NCBI RefSeq assembly: GCF_016863395.1
Contig: NZ_BOOU01000065.1
Coordinates: 1 to 64,000, forward strand
Direction of reading: 5' to 3'
Length of the DNA stretch: 64,000 nt
DNA from: Sphaerisporangium rufum
Lineage (GTDB): Bacteria; Actinomycetota; Actinomycetes; Streptosporangiales; Streptosporangiaceae
Numbering within the stretch: the first letter of the stretch is position 1; each line of letters starts with the position of its first letter. Shown here piece after piece: positions 51,115 through 60,281 of the stretch. The position numbers and the translations under genes are program-made. The notes under the pieces are model-generated. The model saw only the letters and a program-made list of their open reading frames with translations, had not been told where the DNA came from and did no database searches.

Positions 51115-52989
51115 GTGGCGAACTCCTACGAACCGGGACACGGCCCGGCCAACCCGGCGGCGGACCTGCCGATGCAGGACCCGCCGACCGACCCGACGGG
51201 CCTGAGGTTGCGCGGAGCATTCTCTGATTCTCCTGCGGACCACCCCGCTTCACATGAGATCATGCCGAGCACCCCCAATCCGGGCATGATGTCGAGAGGT
51301 TCCCGAGCGATGGCCCCTGAGCAGACCGGCCGGACCACGCGCCCCCCGGCATGGCCGGAGATGCCGCCGCCGCCTCCGCCGCCGTCCTCGGGATCCGGAG
51401 CGGGGACGCCCGGCCGGCGGGACGGGGGCCCCGGACGGGCCGGCCCGGCGGATACCGCCGAGCGGCCGATGCCGTCCGGCACGCAGCACGCGGGGCCGGT
51501 GGCGGCACGGGCCGGCATGGCTCCGCCGCCCGCCCCGGAGAGGTACGATTCCCGGCCCCCGCAGGGCCGGCCGCCGGCCGGAACCGGGCCCCGGCGCCCG
51601 CAGGAGCAGACCGGACCGCAGCACTTCCCGCCGCCGCCCGCCGGGCCGCGGCACCACCCGGCGCAGGACGGCGGGCCGTCCGGCCCCCGTACCGGGCCGC
51701 AGGGCGGGCCGGCCGGACCACCGCCCGGCGCCCAGTCCGGCCCGTTCACCGGACCGCAGACCGGACCGCACGCCAGGCCGCAGAGCGGACCCCCTACCGG
51801 ACCGTCGCAGACCGGCCCCCGTACCGGGCCGCAGACCGGACACCGTACCGGGCCGCAGAGCCGACCGCCGGCCGGACCGGGTACGGGTCCGCGGCCGGCG
51901 CCGCATCCCGGTCCGCAGGACGACCGGCGGTGGCGCCAGGCGCCGGACGGACGCCCGGCCGAGGCGCGCGGCGGCCCGCCGCCCTCCTACGTGCCGCCCG
52001 GCACCGAGACCACCGTTCGGGTGCCCGCCGGGACGGTCGCCGGGGCCGGTGGCGCGCCCGCGGCACGGCCGGCCACGCCGCCCGGGGAGGCGCACGATCC
52101 CTACAAGCCCTTCGTGACGGCGGGCCAGATCAGCGGGCCCAAGACCCCGCCGCCCGCCCGCCAGCAGGAACTGTGGAACACGGTCTTCGGCGAGAACTAC
52201 GAGGCCATCGGCGAGGAGCAGGAGGACGCGGCCGGCGGCCGCCGGGCGTGGCTGCCGGCCCTGGTCGCCTCGGCCGGAGTGGCGCTGCTCGCGGGCCTGC
52301 TGTGGGCGTTCCTGGCCGGGCCGCTCCGCCCGTCCACCGGCGGCGACGGGGGCCAGGAGGCCGCCGGCACCCCGAAGGCGTCCGCCTCGGCCTCGGGGCG
52401 CGCCGGCGCGACCCGGCCGAAGGTCCTCGCCCGGCTGCCGAAGTACCGCGGCACGGCCTCGCCGGTGGCGGGCACCGTGACCGATCCGGCGGCGGGGGTC
52501 TCCGTGCCGCGGCTCGGCGCGCCGTGGCGGCTGGACCAGCGCGGCGCGCAGGTGCGCACGTCCTTCGGCCTGACCACCCGCCAGTACGTTGCGGCCGGCA
52601 CCGACGCGACCGGCCGGCCCCGCTACGCCCAGCTGATGACCGGCCCGCTGCCGGAGAAGCTCGCCGGCAAGTACTCCGCCGACAAGCCGGCCGACCTCGC
52701 CCCGACGCTCAGCTCGGTGGCCTACTGGGCGCGGTTCAAGTTCTTCCCGGCGGGCAACACCGTGGTGAAGAAGGCCGAGCAGAACCTGACGTCCGGCGGC
52801 CGGCCGGCCCGGGTGGTGGTCTACGAGGTGGTGGCCGGCGACACCAGGACCACGCTGGTGGTCGGCGCGGTGAGCACCGGCGGCGCGCGGCCGGCGATCG
52901 TCTACATGTCGGTGCCGGACACCCGCAAGGCGCTGCTGCCGGACGTCAACACGGTGTTCGCGGCGGTCCGGCCGGCCGCGGCCGGCTGA
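51115..52989 (+). CDS. Pro/Gly/Thr-rich single-pass membrane protein, unknown function
   Basis: From GTG 51115 the protein has 624 residues. Codons 30-60 have unusually low GC in third position, so a start at ATG 51289 or 51310 remains possible. Roughly residues 80-290 are Pro-rich with many TGPQTGP and GPRTGPQ repeats, presumably cytoplasmic and disordered. A membrane helix (LPALVASAGVALLAGLLWAF) follows near 380-400. A compact extracellular domain of about 170 residues (SVPRLGAPWRLDQRGAQVR to the end) has no family I recognise. The fold is plausibly a cell-envelope sensor or assembly factor, but nothing proves it. Confidence 0.75.
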   Translation: MANSYEPGHGPANPAADLPMQDPPTDPTGLRLRGAFSDSPADHPASHEIMPSTPNPGMMSRGSRAMAPEQTGRTTRPPAWPEMPPPPPPPSSGSGAGTPGRRDGGPGRAGPADTAERPMPSGTQHAGPVAARAGMAPPPAPERYDSRPPQGRPPAGTGPRRPQEQTGPQHFPPPPAGPRHHPAQDGGPSGPRTGPQGGPAGPPPGAQSGPFTGPQTGPHARPQSGPPTGPSQTGPRTGPQTGHRTGPQSRPPAGPGTGPRPAPHPGPQDDRRWRQAPDGRPAEARGGPPPSYVPPGTETTVRVPAGTVAGAGGAPAARPATPPGEAHDPYKPFVTAGQISGPKTPPPARQQELWNTVFGENYEAIGEEQEDAAGGRRAWLPALVASAGVALLAGLLWAFLAGPLRPSTGGDGGQEAAGTPKASASASGRAGATRPKVLARLPKYRGTASPVAGTVTDPAAGVSVPRLGAPWRLDQRGAQVRTSFGLTTRQYVAAGTDATGRPRYAQLMTGPLPEKLAGKYSADKPADLAPTLSSVAYWARFKFFPAGNTVVKKAEQNLTSGGRPARVVVYEVVAGDTRTTLVVGAVSTGGARPAIVYMSVPDTRKALLPDVNTVFAAVRPAAAG

Positions 52990-52996
52990 CCGTCCG

Positions 52997-53041
52997 GCGG
53001 GCGCCGCGCACGCGACCGGGCGGGCCGGGTGCGCGGCCCGC
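52997..53041. terminator. Hairpin between convergent genes
   Basis: GCGGGC and CGCGCAC pair with GTGCGCG and GCCCGC, leaving a two-base bulge (13 bp). It lies between the Pro-rich membrane protein gene and the end of the P450 gene. Confidence 0.55.
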
Positions 53042-53050
53042 CGCGGCCGG

Positions 53051-54331
53051 TCAGAAGTCGCAGGGCAGGTGCTTGATCCCGTTGATGAAGTTGGAGAACA
53101 GCCGCTCGGGCCGGCCGGCCTCGATCCGCGGCACCCGGGTCAGCAACTCGCGGAACATCACGGTGATCTCCCGGCGGGCCAGGTGGGCGCCGAGGCAGAA
53201 GTGCGGTCCGGGGCCGCCGAACCCGACGTGCGGGTTGGGGTGGCGGGTGATGTCGAACCGGTCGGGGTCGGCGAACACCGCGCGGTCGCGGTTGGCCGAC
53301 CAGTAGAACATGACGGCCTTCTCCCCCGCGCGATAGCGCGTGCCGTTCAGCTCGATGTCCTGGGTGACCTTGCGGCGCATGTAGTTGACCGGGGAGGCGA
53401 GCCGCACGATCTCCTCCACCGCGGTCGGCGCCAGGCCGTCGACGTCGGCCAGCCAGCGGGCCTTCTGCTCGGGCTCGCGGGTGAGCAGGTGCAGGCCGTG
53501 CGAGATCGCGTTGCGGGTGGTCTCGTTGCCCGCCACCACCAGCAGGATGAAGAACGAGCCCAGCTCCTGCATGGTGAGGCGCTCGCCGTCGATGTTGGCG
53601 TTCACCAGGGAAGAGATCAGGTCGCCGGTGGGGTTCGCCTCCCGGTGCGCGGCGAGGTCCTGCACCAGTTGCTGAAGTTCCATACCCGCGGTGAGCAACG
53701 CCCCCACGATGCCGTCGACGGAGTCGGCCGGGACGTACTCGGTGTCGGAGGCGCCCAGGATGATGTTGGAGCGGTCGAAGACGAACCGGTAGTCGCGCTC
53801 CGGGATGCCCATCATGTCGCAGATGATCTTCAATGGCAGCCGGGCGGCGACCTCGGTGACGAAGTCGCAGCCGGGCCCGGTCTCCAGCAGATCGTCCACG
53901 ATCTTCGCGGCGGCGACCCGCACGTCGTCCTCGAACTTCTGGATCATCTTGGGAGTGAACGCCCGGGAGACGATCCGGCGCAGCCGGGCGTGCCGCGGGT
54001 CGTCCATGTTGATCATCGAGCCGAAGTACTCGGTGAACTCCGGCGGCATGTCCGGGATGTTGGTCGCACCGCCCTGGCCGGAGCTGAAGACGTCCGGGCG
54101 CCGGCTGATGGCCAGCACGTCGGCGTGCCGGACGATGGCGTGGTAGCCCTCACCGGGCGTCGCGTAGGTCACCACCGGCTCGGCGAAGAAGACGGGCGTC
54201 TCGCGCTCGCGCAGCAACGCGAAGGCGCGCTCGCGGTCGGCCATCGGCCGGGCCCAGAAATCCCAGTCCGACAGGTTCACCTGATCGACGGACGTGAGCG
54301 GCGGGCGTTCCGGGGGTGTCTCCACTGTCAT
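53051..54331 (-). CDS. Cytochrome P450 (second of pair)
   Basis: The start ATG 54331 (MTVETPPERPPLTSVDQVNL) gives 426 residues; ATG 54340 is also in frame. The I-helix motif VVAGNETTRNAI, the ExxR motif in AVEEIVRLASPV and the haem-Cys loop FGGPGPHFCLGAHLARREI are all complete. It is a soluble bacterial P450 needing separate ferredoxin partners, not encoded here. It resembles actinobacterial P450s acting on steroids, fatty acids or terpenoids, but I do not assign a CYP family. It follows the other P450 by 64 bases; a TTGACG element and a palindrome in that gap suggest it can also have its own promoter. Confidence 0.93.
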   Translation of the reverse strand: MTVETPPERPPLTSVDQVNLSDWDFWARPMADRERAFALLRERETPVFFAEPVVTYATPGEGYHAIVRHADVLAISRRPDVFSSGQGGATNIPDMPPEFTEYFGSMINMDDPRHARLRRIVSRAFTPKMIQKFEDDVRVAAAKIVDDLLETGPGCDFVTEVAARLPLKIICDMMGIPERDYRFVFDRSNIILGASDTEYVPADSVDGIVGALLTAGMELQQLVQDLAAHREANPTGDLISSLVNANIDGERLTMQELGSFFILLVVAGNETTRNAISHGLHLLTREPEQKARWLADVDGLAPTAVEEIVRLASPVNYMRRKVTQDIELNGTRYRAGEKAVMFYWSANRDRAVFADPDRFDITRHPNPHVGFGGPGPHFCLGAHLARREITVMFRELLTRVPRIEAGRPERLFSNFINGIKHLPCDF

Positions 54332-54349
54332 GCGACACATGATTTGAGA

Positions 54350-54361
54350 AAGTGGTCACTT
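54350..54361. promoter_or_regulatory. Palindrome before the second P450 gene
   Basis: AAGTGGTCACTT is a perfect 12-bp palindrome. On the minus strand it lies just after TTGACG and overlaps the spacer of a possible promoter, 19-30 bases before the start codon. A repressor site is plausible. Confidence 0.4.
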
Positions 54362-54395
54362 ACGTCAAACCGGGCCGCCGGATCGTGGCGCCGGA

Positions 54396-55658
54396 TCAGC
54401 CCGTCCGGTAATCGAGGTGCTTGATGCCGTTGATGAAATTGGACAGTAGATAATCGGGTTCGCCGGCCGCGCGGATGCCCGGCATCCGGGTGAACAGCTC
54501 GCGGAACATGACCGTCACCTCCCGCCGGGCCAGGTGGGCGCCCAGGCAGTAGTGCGGCCCGGGCCCGCCGAACCCGACGTGCGGGTTGGGGCTGCGGGTG
54601 ATGTCGAAGACGTCCGGGTCGGTGAACACCGCCTCGTCGCGGTTGGCCGAGTTGTAGAACAGCAGCACCTTGTCGCCGGCCCGGTACTCCTGCCCGCCCA
54701 GCACGTGGTCGCGGGTCAGGGTGCGGCGGAACTGGATCACCGGGGTGCTGAAGCGGACGATCTCCTCCACCGCGCCGGGGACGTACTTCTCGAAATCCTC
54801 CAGCAGCAGCGCGCGCTGCGCGGGGTGGTCGGTGAACAGCTTCAGGCCGTGCGCGATGGCGTTGCGGGTGGTCTCGCTGCCGGCCACCACCAGCAGGATG
54901 AAGAACGAGCCGAGCTCCTGCGGGCTCAGGTGCTCCTCGCCGTTGACCAGCAGGCTGGTCAGGTCACCGGTGGGCCGCCGGCGGCGCTCGCGGCCGAGCC
55001 GCTGGGCCAGGCCGCTCAGCCGGTGCCCGGCGCGCAGCAGCCGGGCCAGGCCGCGGGCGACGTTCAGCCGGGAGATGTCGGGCCGGATGCCGGTGTACTC
55101 GGCGTCGGCGTTGCCGAGGATGACGTTGGTGTCGTGCAGCACCGCGTCGTGCGCGCCGGGCGGGATGCCCATCATGTCGCAGATGACGCGTACCGGCAGC
55201 CGGGCGGCGATCTGCGGCACGAAGTCGCCGGGCCCCTCCTCGACCGCCCGGTCGACGATCTCGCGAGCCGCCCGGGCCAGGTCCTCCTCCATCTTGGCGA
55301 GCACCTTGGGGGTGAAGGCGCGCGAGACGATCCGGCGCAGCCGGGCATGGCGGGGATCGTCCATGTTGATCATCGAGCCGAAGTAGACGGCCATCCAGCG
55401 CGGCAGGTCGGGGATGCTGTTGGCGGCCGGCTCGCTGCTGAACACCGCCGGGTTGCGGCTGGCCTCGACGACGTCGGCGTGCCGGACCAGCGCGTAGTAA
55501 CCGGCGCCGTGGCCGATGAACGGGATGGGGTTCTCCCGGGTGAACACCGGCCGGTCCAGCTCGCGCAGCCGCCGGAAGGCGTCCTCCCGGCGCTCCCTCG
55601 GCAGCCCCCAGAAGGGGATGTACGACAGGTCGATGTCCGCCACGCCACCAGCCGCCAT
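54396..55658 (-). CDS. Cytochrome P450 (first of pair)
   Basis: GGAGGT precedes ATG 55658. The 420-residue protein has VVAGSETTRNAIAHGL, an ExxR motif in AVEEIVRFSTPVI and FGGPGPHYCLGAHLARREV with the haem cysteine. It shares most of its sequence with the downstream P450 (for example MINMDDPRHARLRRIVSRAFTPK), so the two are tandem paralogues. It is second in the operon GMC oxidoreductase-P450-P450, pointing to oxidation of a hydroxylated hydrophobic compound. Confidence 0.94.
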   Translation of the reverse strand: MAAGGVADIDLSYIPFWGLPRERREDAFRRLRELDRPVFTRENPIPFIGHGAGYYALVRHADVVEASRNPAVFSSEPAANSIPDLPRWMAVYFGSMINMDDPRHARLRRIVSRAFTPKVLAKMEEDLARAAREIVDRAVEEGPGDFVPQIAARLPVRVICDMMGIPPGAHDAVLHDTNVILGNADAEYTGIRPDISRLNVARGLARLLRAGHRLSGLAQRLGRERRRRPTGDLTSLLVNGEEHLSPQELGSFFILLVVAGSETTRNAIAHGLKLFTDHPAQRALLLEDFEKYVPGAVEEIVRFSTPVIQFRRTLTRDHVLGGQEYRAGDKVLLFYNSANRDEAVFTDPDVFDITRSPNPHVGFGGPGPHYCLGAHLARREVTVMFRELFTRMPGIRAAGEPDYLLSNFINGIKHLDYRTG

Positions 55659-55705
55659 CCGGACGCACCTCCGACGTCAATGTTTCGAGGAAGCGGCGGC
55701 CGGCG

Positions 55706-57250
55706 TCAAGACGCCCGGATGAGGTCGGCCGCCCGTTCCGCGATCATGATGGCCGGGGCGTGCGTGTGCCCGCGGTTGAGGGCCGGCATGACCGAGGCGT
55801 CCACCACCCGCAGTCCGGGCACCCCGATGACGCGCAGCGAGGGGTCGACCACCGCGTCGTCGTCCACGCCCATCCGGCAGGTGCCCACCGGGTGGTAGAG
55901 GGTCTCGCCGTGCTCGCGGGTGAAGCGGGCCAGCTCCTCGTCGCTCTCCTCGCCCGCGTAGGGGGCCATCGGGCCGTCGGTGTAGGGCCGCAGCGCGGCG
56001 GCGGCGAACACCTCCCGGGCCTTCTTCAGCCCGGCCAGCATCCGCCGCAGGTCCGCGCCGGCCGTGAGGTACGCCGGGTCGATGGCGACGTCCTCGCCGT
56101 CCAGGGTGACCCGGCCCCGGCTCTCCGGCCGTAGCAGGATCACCCCGATCGACAGCCCGTGCCCGGCGGGCCTGGTCAGCCCATGGTCGGCGAACGGGAC
56201 GGGTGCGAAGATCAGCTCGATGTCGGGGGCCGGCTCCTCCGGGGTGGTCCGGAGGAACGCCACCGCCTCCCCGATGTTGGAGGTGAGCATGCCGCGCCGG
56301 CCGACCAGGAAGCGGGCGAGGTTGCCCACCGTCTCGGCGCCGGCCAGGGTGATCGGCCGCGGGCAGCGCATCATCACCGCCGAGGCCAGGTGGTCCGACA
56401 GGTTGCGGCCGACGCCCGGCAGCTCGTGGCGCGGCGTCACCCCGGCGGCCCGCAGCTCGCCGGGGTCGCCGATGCCCGACAGCATCAGCAGGCGCGGCGA
56501 GCCGATCGTCCCGGCCGAGACGATCACCTCGCGCGACGCGGTCGCCCGCCGGCCGGCGCCGAACTCGACGCCGGTGGCCCGGCCGTCCTCGTCCAGCAGG
56601 ATCCGGCGCGCGTGCGCCGCGGTGAGCACCGTCAGGTTGGGCCGGGACATCGCGGGCCGCAGGTAGGCGTCGGCCGCGCTCCACCGGCGGCCGCGGTCCT
56701 GGGTGACCGGGGTCTGCGCGCACCCCTCGTTGGACGGTCCGTTCAGCTCCGGCAGCCGGGCGATGCCGACCTCCTCGCAGGCGCGCAGGAACGCCGCGGT
56801 GGCGACGTTCGGGGTGCGCAGCTCGGAGATGTGGATCGGCCCGTCGGTGCCGTACACGCCGCCGTGGTTGGAGCCCGCCCGCCGCTCGGCGCGCCGGAAG
56901 TACGGCAGGACCTCCTCGTACGACCAGCCGGGCAGGTTCCAGCCGTCGTAGTCGGCCCGGTGCCCGCGCACCCACATCTGCGCGTTGATGGTCGAGCAGC
57001 CGCCGAGGGCCTTGCCGCGCGGCCAGTACATCTCCCGCCCGGCCATCTCCGGCTGCCCGACGGTGTGGTGGTCCCAGTCGAACCGGGTCTTGAACAGCTT
57101 GGTGAAGGCGGCGGGAACGCGGACCTCCAGCTTCCGGTCGGCGCCGCCGGCCTCCAGCAGCAGGACCTTCACCGAAGGATCGGCCGACAGCCGGGCGGCG
57201 AGCACGCAGCCCGACGAGCCGGCTCCGACGATGACGTAGTCGTATTGCAT
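55706..57250 (-). CDS. GMC family FAD-dependent oxidoreductase (choline/alcohol dehydrogenase-like)
   Basis: GGAGG precedes ATG 57250. The 514-residue flavoprotein begins MQYDYVIVGAGSSGCVLAARL (FAD dinucleotide motif GAGSSG). It has the GMC signatures WPRGKALGGCSTINAQMWVRG and VSAGTIGSPRLLMLSGIG, and the C-terminal catalytic region HPVGTCRMG and NRGHTHAPAIMIAERAADLI. It should oxidise a primary or secondary alcohol to an aldehyde or ketone. It heads the operon with two P450s and is divergent from an acyl-CoA/AMP ligase, suggesting hydroxylation, oxidation and CoA activation of an alkane-, terpene- or steroid-like chain. Confidence 0.93.
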   Translation of the reverse strand: MQYDYVIVGAGSSGCVLAARLSADPSVKVLLLEAGGADRKLEVRVPAAFTKLFKTRFDWDHHTVGQPEMAGREMYWPRGKALGGCSTINAQMWVRGHRADYDGWNLPGWSYEEVLPYFRRAERRAGSNHGGVYGTDGPIHISELRTPNVATAAFLRACEEVGIARLPELNGPSNEGCAQTPVTQDRGRRWSAADAYLRPAMSRPNLTVLTAAHARRILLDEDGRATGVEFGAGRRATASREVIVSAGTIGSPRLLMLSGIGDPGELRAAGVTPRHELPGVGRNLSDHLASAVMMRCPRPITLAGAETVGNLARFLVGRRGMLTSNIGEAVAFLRTTPEEPAPDIELIFAPVPFADHGLTRPAGHGLSIGVILLRPESRGRVTLDGEDVAIDPAYLTAGADLRRMLAGLKKAREVFAAAALRPYTDGPMAPYAGEESDEELARFTREHGETLYHPVGTCRMGVDDDAVVDPSLRVIGVPGLRVVDASVMPALNRGHTHAPAIMIAERAADLIRAS

Positions 57251-57392
57251 TGCGCCTCCGCGAGCAGGTCAGCACTCTGTCACGTACTTACGCCGATCGT
57301 CGCGCGCCGTCCACGCTTGTTACCGATTAGTAGCCAACGGTGGCCATGATGGGGGGACCGCCGCCGGCGGGCGCAGTGAGGGAGGAACCACC

Positions 57393-58931
57393 ATGCTCAA
57401 CCTGTCGGTCGTCCTGGAGGACAGTGCCCGAGAGTGCCCGGACCGGACCGCGCTGGTGCTCGGCGATCTGCGCATGTCCTACGCCCTGGTGGACTCGCTC
57501 GCCTGCCAGGTGGCGCACCTGCTGGCCTCCCAGGGCATCGGCCGCGGTGACACGGTGGCGCTGGCCTGCCCGAACCTGCCGTACTTCCCGTTCGTCTACT
57601 ACGGCATCCTCAAGGCGGGCGCCGCCGTGGTGCCGCTCAACGTGCTGCTGCAGCCGCAGGAGATCGCCTACCACCTGCGCGACTCGGGGGCGACGACGCT
57701 GTTCTGCTTCGAGGGCACCGCCGACCTGCCGCTCGGCGAGCGCGGGCTGGCCGGCTTCCGGGAGGCGACCGGCGGCACCGACGGGTTCTTCCTGCTGCCC
57801 GCCACGCCGATGGCCACCGAGTCGGGCATCGAAGGAGTGCCGACGCTGTGGGCGGCGCTGGCCGGCCGGCCCGGCGAGTTCGAGACGGCGCGCACCGGCC
57901 CCGACGACACCGCGGTCATCCTCTACACCAGCGGCACCACCGGGCGGCCCAAGGGGGCCGAGCTGAGCCACCAGAACATGCTGATGAACGCGATCGTCTC
58001 CGACGAGATGTTCCCCCGGGCCGGCGAGGACGTCTTCCTGGCGACGCTGCCGCTGTTCCACTCCTTCGGGCAGACAGTGATCATGAATGTGGGGTTCCGG
58101 CGGCGGGCCGCGCTGGCGCTGGTGCCGCGGTTCGAGCCCGGCGCCGCGCTGGCGCTGATGCGGCAGGAGAAGGTGACCCTGTTCGCCGGGGTGCCGACGA
58201 TGTACTGGGCCCTGCTGACCGCGGTGCGCGCCGGCGGCGAGGTGCCGCCGACGCTGCGCACCGCGGTGTCCGGCGGCGCGTCACTGCCGGTGGAGGTGCT
58301 CAAGGACGTGGAGCGGACGTTCGGGGTGACCGTCCTGGAGGGCTATGGCCTGTCGGAGACCTCCCCGGTGGCCAGCTTCAACCAGCCGGGCCGCCCCACC
58401 AAGGCCGGCACCGTCGGCACGCCGATCTGGGGCGTGGAGATGCGGCTGGTCGACGCGGACTGGAAGACCGTGCCCGGCGAGGGGCCGGGCGAGATCGCGA
58501 TCCGCGGCCACAACATCATGAAGGGGTACCGCGGGCGTCCGGAGGCCACCGCCGAGGTGATGCGGGACGGCTGGTTCCGCACCGGCGACATCGCCACCCG
58601 GGACGCCGACGGCTACTACTCCATCGTCGACCGCGCCAAGGACATGATCATCCGTGGCGGGTTCAACGTGTACCCGCGGGAGGTCGAGGAGGTGCTGATG
58701 ACCCACGAGGCGGTGTCGCTGGCCGCGGTCGTCGGCGTGCCGCACGAGTCGCTCGGCGAGGAGGTCAAGGCGTACGTCATCCGCACCCCCGGCGCGACCG
58801 TCACCGAGCCGGAGCTGGTGGCGTGGTGCCGCGACGCGATGGCCGCCTTCAAGTACCCGCGCGTGGTCGAGTTCCGCGACGGCTTCCCGATGACGGCCAG
58901 CGGCAAGATCCTCAAGCGCGAGCTGCGCTGA
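57393..58931 (+). CDS. Acyl-CoA synthetase / AMP-dependent ligase (FadD-like)
   Basis: GAGGGAGG precedes ATG 57393. The 512-residue adenylate-forming enzyme has the P-loop ILYTSGTTGRPKGAELSH, the A5-type motif EGYGLSETSP, GWFRTGDIATRDADGYY, IIRGGFNVYPREVEEVL and the C-terminal lysine in ASGKILKREL. It activates a carboxylic acid to its CoA thioester. It is divergent from the GMC-P450-P450 operon (142 bases apart), where it would take the acid produced by those oxidases into beta-oxidation. Confidence 0.94.
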   Translation: MLNLSVVLEDSARECPDRTALVLGDLRMSYALVDSLACQVAHLLASQGIGRGDTVALACPNLPYFPFVYYGILKAGAAVVPLNVLLQPQEIAYHLRDSGATTLFCFEGTADLPLGERGLAGFREATGGTDGFFLLPATPMATESGIEGVPTLWAALAGRPGEFETARTGPDDTAVILYTSGTTGRPKGAELSHQNMLMNAIVSDEMFPRAGEDVFLATLPLFHSFGQTVIMNVGFRRRAALALVPRFEPGAALALMRQEKVTLFAGVPTMYWALLTAVRAGGEVPPTLRTAVSGGASLPVEVLKDVERTFGVTVLEGYGLSETSPVASFNQPGRPTKAGTVGTPIWGVEMRLVDADWKTVPGEGPGEIAIRGHNIMKGYRGRPEATAEVMRDGWFRTGDIATRDADGYYSIVDRAKDMIIRGGFNVYPREVEEVLMTHEAVSLAAVVGVPHESLGEEVKAYVIRTPGATVTEPELVAWCRDAMAAFKYPRVVEFRDGFPMTASGKILKRELR

Positions 58932-58971
58932 GCGGCCGCCGCCGCGCCGGGCAGGGGCCTGTCCCGGCAGG

Positions 58972-59002
58972 CCCGTCCCGGCCGGGGTCCGGCCGGGACG
59001 GG
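58972..59002. terminator. Strong hairpin between convergent genes
   Basis: CCCGTCCCGGCCGG pairs perfectly over 14 bp with CCGGCCGGGACGGG, loop GGT. It separates the ligase gene from the methyltransferase gene. Confidence 0.7.
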
Positions 59003-59008
59003 GCGGGC

Positions 59009-60268
59009 TCAGGGCCAGTCGCGGGACGGCCGCAGCGGCACGCCGGACTCGCCGCGCTCGCCCAGCTTGACGCCGAGGATCTGGTGCAGCTGCACCTTGT
59101 TGCGCTCGAAGCCGACGACGCAGCCGGCCATGTACAGGCGCCACACGCGCGCGGTGCCCTGGCCGACCTCGGCGACGGCCTCGTCCCAGTGCGCGTCCAG
59201 GTTGGCGCACCACTTCTCCAGCGTCCTGGCGTAGTGCTCGCGCAGGTTCTCCTCGTGCCGGATCTCGAAGCCGAGGTCCTCCATCTCGCGGATGAGCAGG
59301 CCGACCGACTCCAGCTCGCCGTCGGGGAAGACGTACCGGTTGATGAACCCCTTCTTGTTGAAGGTCTTCTCGACGCCGGTGGGCCGGGTGATGCAGTGGT
59401 TCAGCAGCCGGCCGCCCGGGCGGAGCTTGCCGTACAGGAAGCCGAAGTACCCGGGCAGCTGGTCCTTGCCGATGTGCTCGGTGAGGCCGATGGAGCTGAC
59501 CGCGTCGAAGTCTCCCTCGGTCACGTCGCGGTAGTCCAGGTGCCGCACCTCGGCCAGCTCCGTCAGGCCCGCCTCGGCGATGGCCTTCTGCGCCCACTCG
59601 GCCTGCTGGCGCGACAGGGTGACCCCGAGCACCTTGACGCCGTACTCGCGCGCGGCGTGGACGACCATGCCGCCCCAGCCGCAGCCGACGTCCAGCAGGC
59701 GCATGCCCGGCTTCAGCCCGAGCTTGCGGGCCACCAGGTCGAACTTGGCGTACTGCGCCTCCTCCAGCGTCGCCCCCTCCTCGGGGAAGACCGCGCAGGT
59801 GTAGGCCATCGACGGGCCGAGCACCCACTCGTAGAAGCGGTTGGAGACGTCGTAGTGGTGGTGGATCGCCTCGGCGTCGCGCTGCTTGGCGTGCCGGCTG
59901 CCGAGCCGCGCGAGGGCGCTGTGCCGCACCTCCTGCGGGGGCGGCGGCACCCGCATCAGCAGCGGCTTGACACCGAGCGCGCGGGCGACCGACGCCTTCT
60001 CCTTCAGCGGCAGGTCGTGCAGGGTGACCCGGGCCATCTCCGACAGCAGCGTGTACATGTCGCCGTGCACGTCGAGGTGACCGGCGACGTAGGCGCGGGC
60101 CAGCCCCATCTCGCCCGGCGCCTGCGCCAGGTAGGCCAGTGCGATCGGCGATTTCACCTCGATCAGGACCGGCGCGCCCGCCGGGCCCGACTTGCTGCCG
60201 TCGTACGCGGCGAACCGCACGTTCGCCTCCGGCCCCACGACCTTCTCGAAGATCTGGGCGAGTGTCAT
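59009..60268 (-). CDS. tmsB: Cyclopropane-fatty-acid-synthase-family methyltransferase (TmsB-like)
   Basis: GAGGAGG precedes ATG 60268; the protein has 419 residues. The SAM-binding motif LLDVGCGWGGM follows an N-terminal lipid-binding domain, and the HYDVSNRFYEWVLGPSMAYTCAVF block is typical of the family. In actinomycetes a methyltransferase of this type next to a DHCR24-like FAD protein forms the tmsAB (bfaBA) pair. TmsB methylates the double bond of oleoyl phospholipid to 10-methylene and TmsA reduces it to 10-methylstearate. The FAD protein lies 13 bases upstream here, so I favour TmsB over a plain cyclopropane synthase. No tmsC gene follows. Confidence 0.85.
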   Translation of the reverse strand: MTLAQIFEKVVGPEANVRFAAYDGSKSGPAGAPVLIEVKSPIALAYLAQAPGEMGLARAYVAGHLDVHGDMYTLLSEMARVTLHDLPLKEKASVARALGVKPLLMRVPPPPQEVRHSALARLGSRHAKQRDAEAIHHHYDVSNRFYEWVLGPSMAYTCAVFPEEGATLEEAQYAKFDLVARKLGLKPGMRLLDVGCGWGGMVVHAAREYGVKVLGVTLSRQQAEWAQKAIAEAGLTELAEVRHLDYRDVTEGDFDAVSSIGLTEHIGKDQLPGYFGFLYGKLRPGGRLLNHCITRPTGVEKTFNKKGFINRYVFPDGELESVGLLIREMEDLGFEIRHEENLREHYARTLEKWCANLDAHWDEAVAEVGQGTARVWRLYMAGCVVGFERNKVQLHQILGVKLGERGESGVPLRPSRDWP

Positions 60269-60281
60269 CGAACCAACCTCC

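Noticed and set aside
51580-51900. Tandem GC-rich repeats as a possible CRISPR or satellite
   Set aside because: They are in frame and encode TGPQ-type protein repeats without the spacer-repeat periodicity of a CRISPR array.
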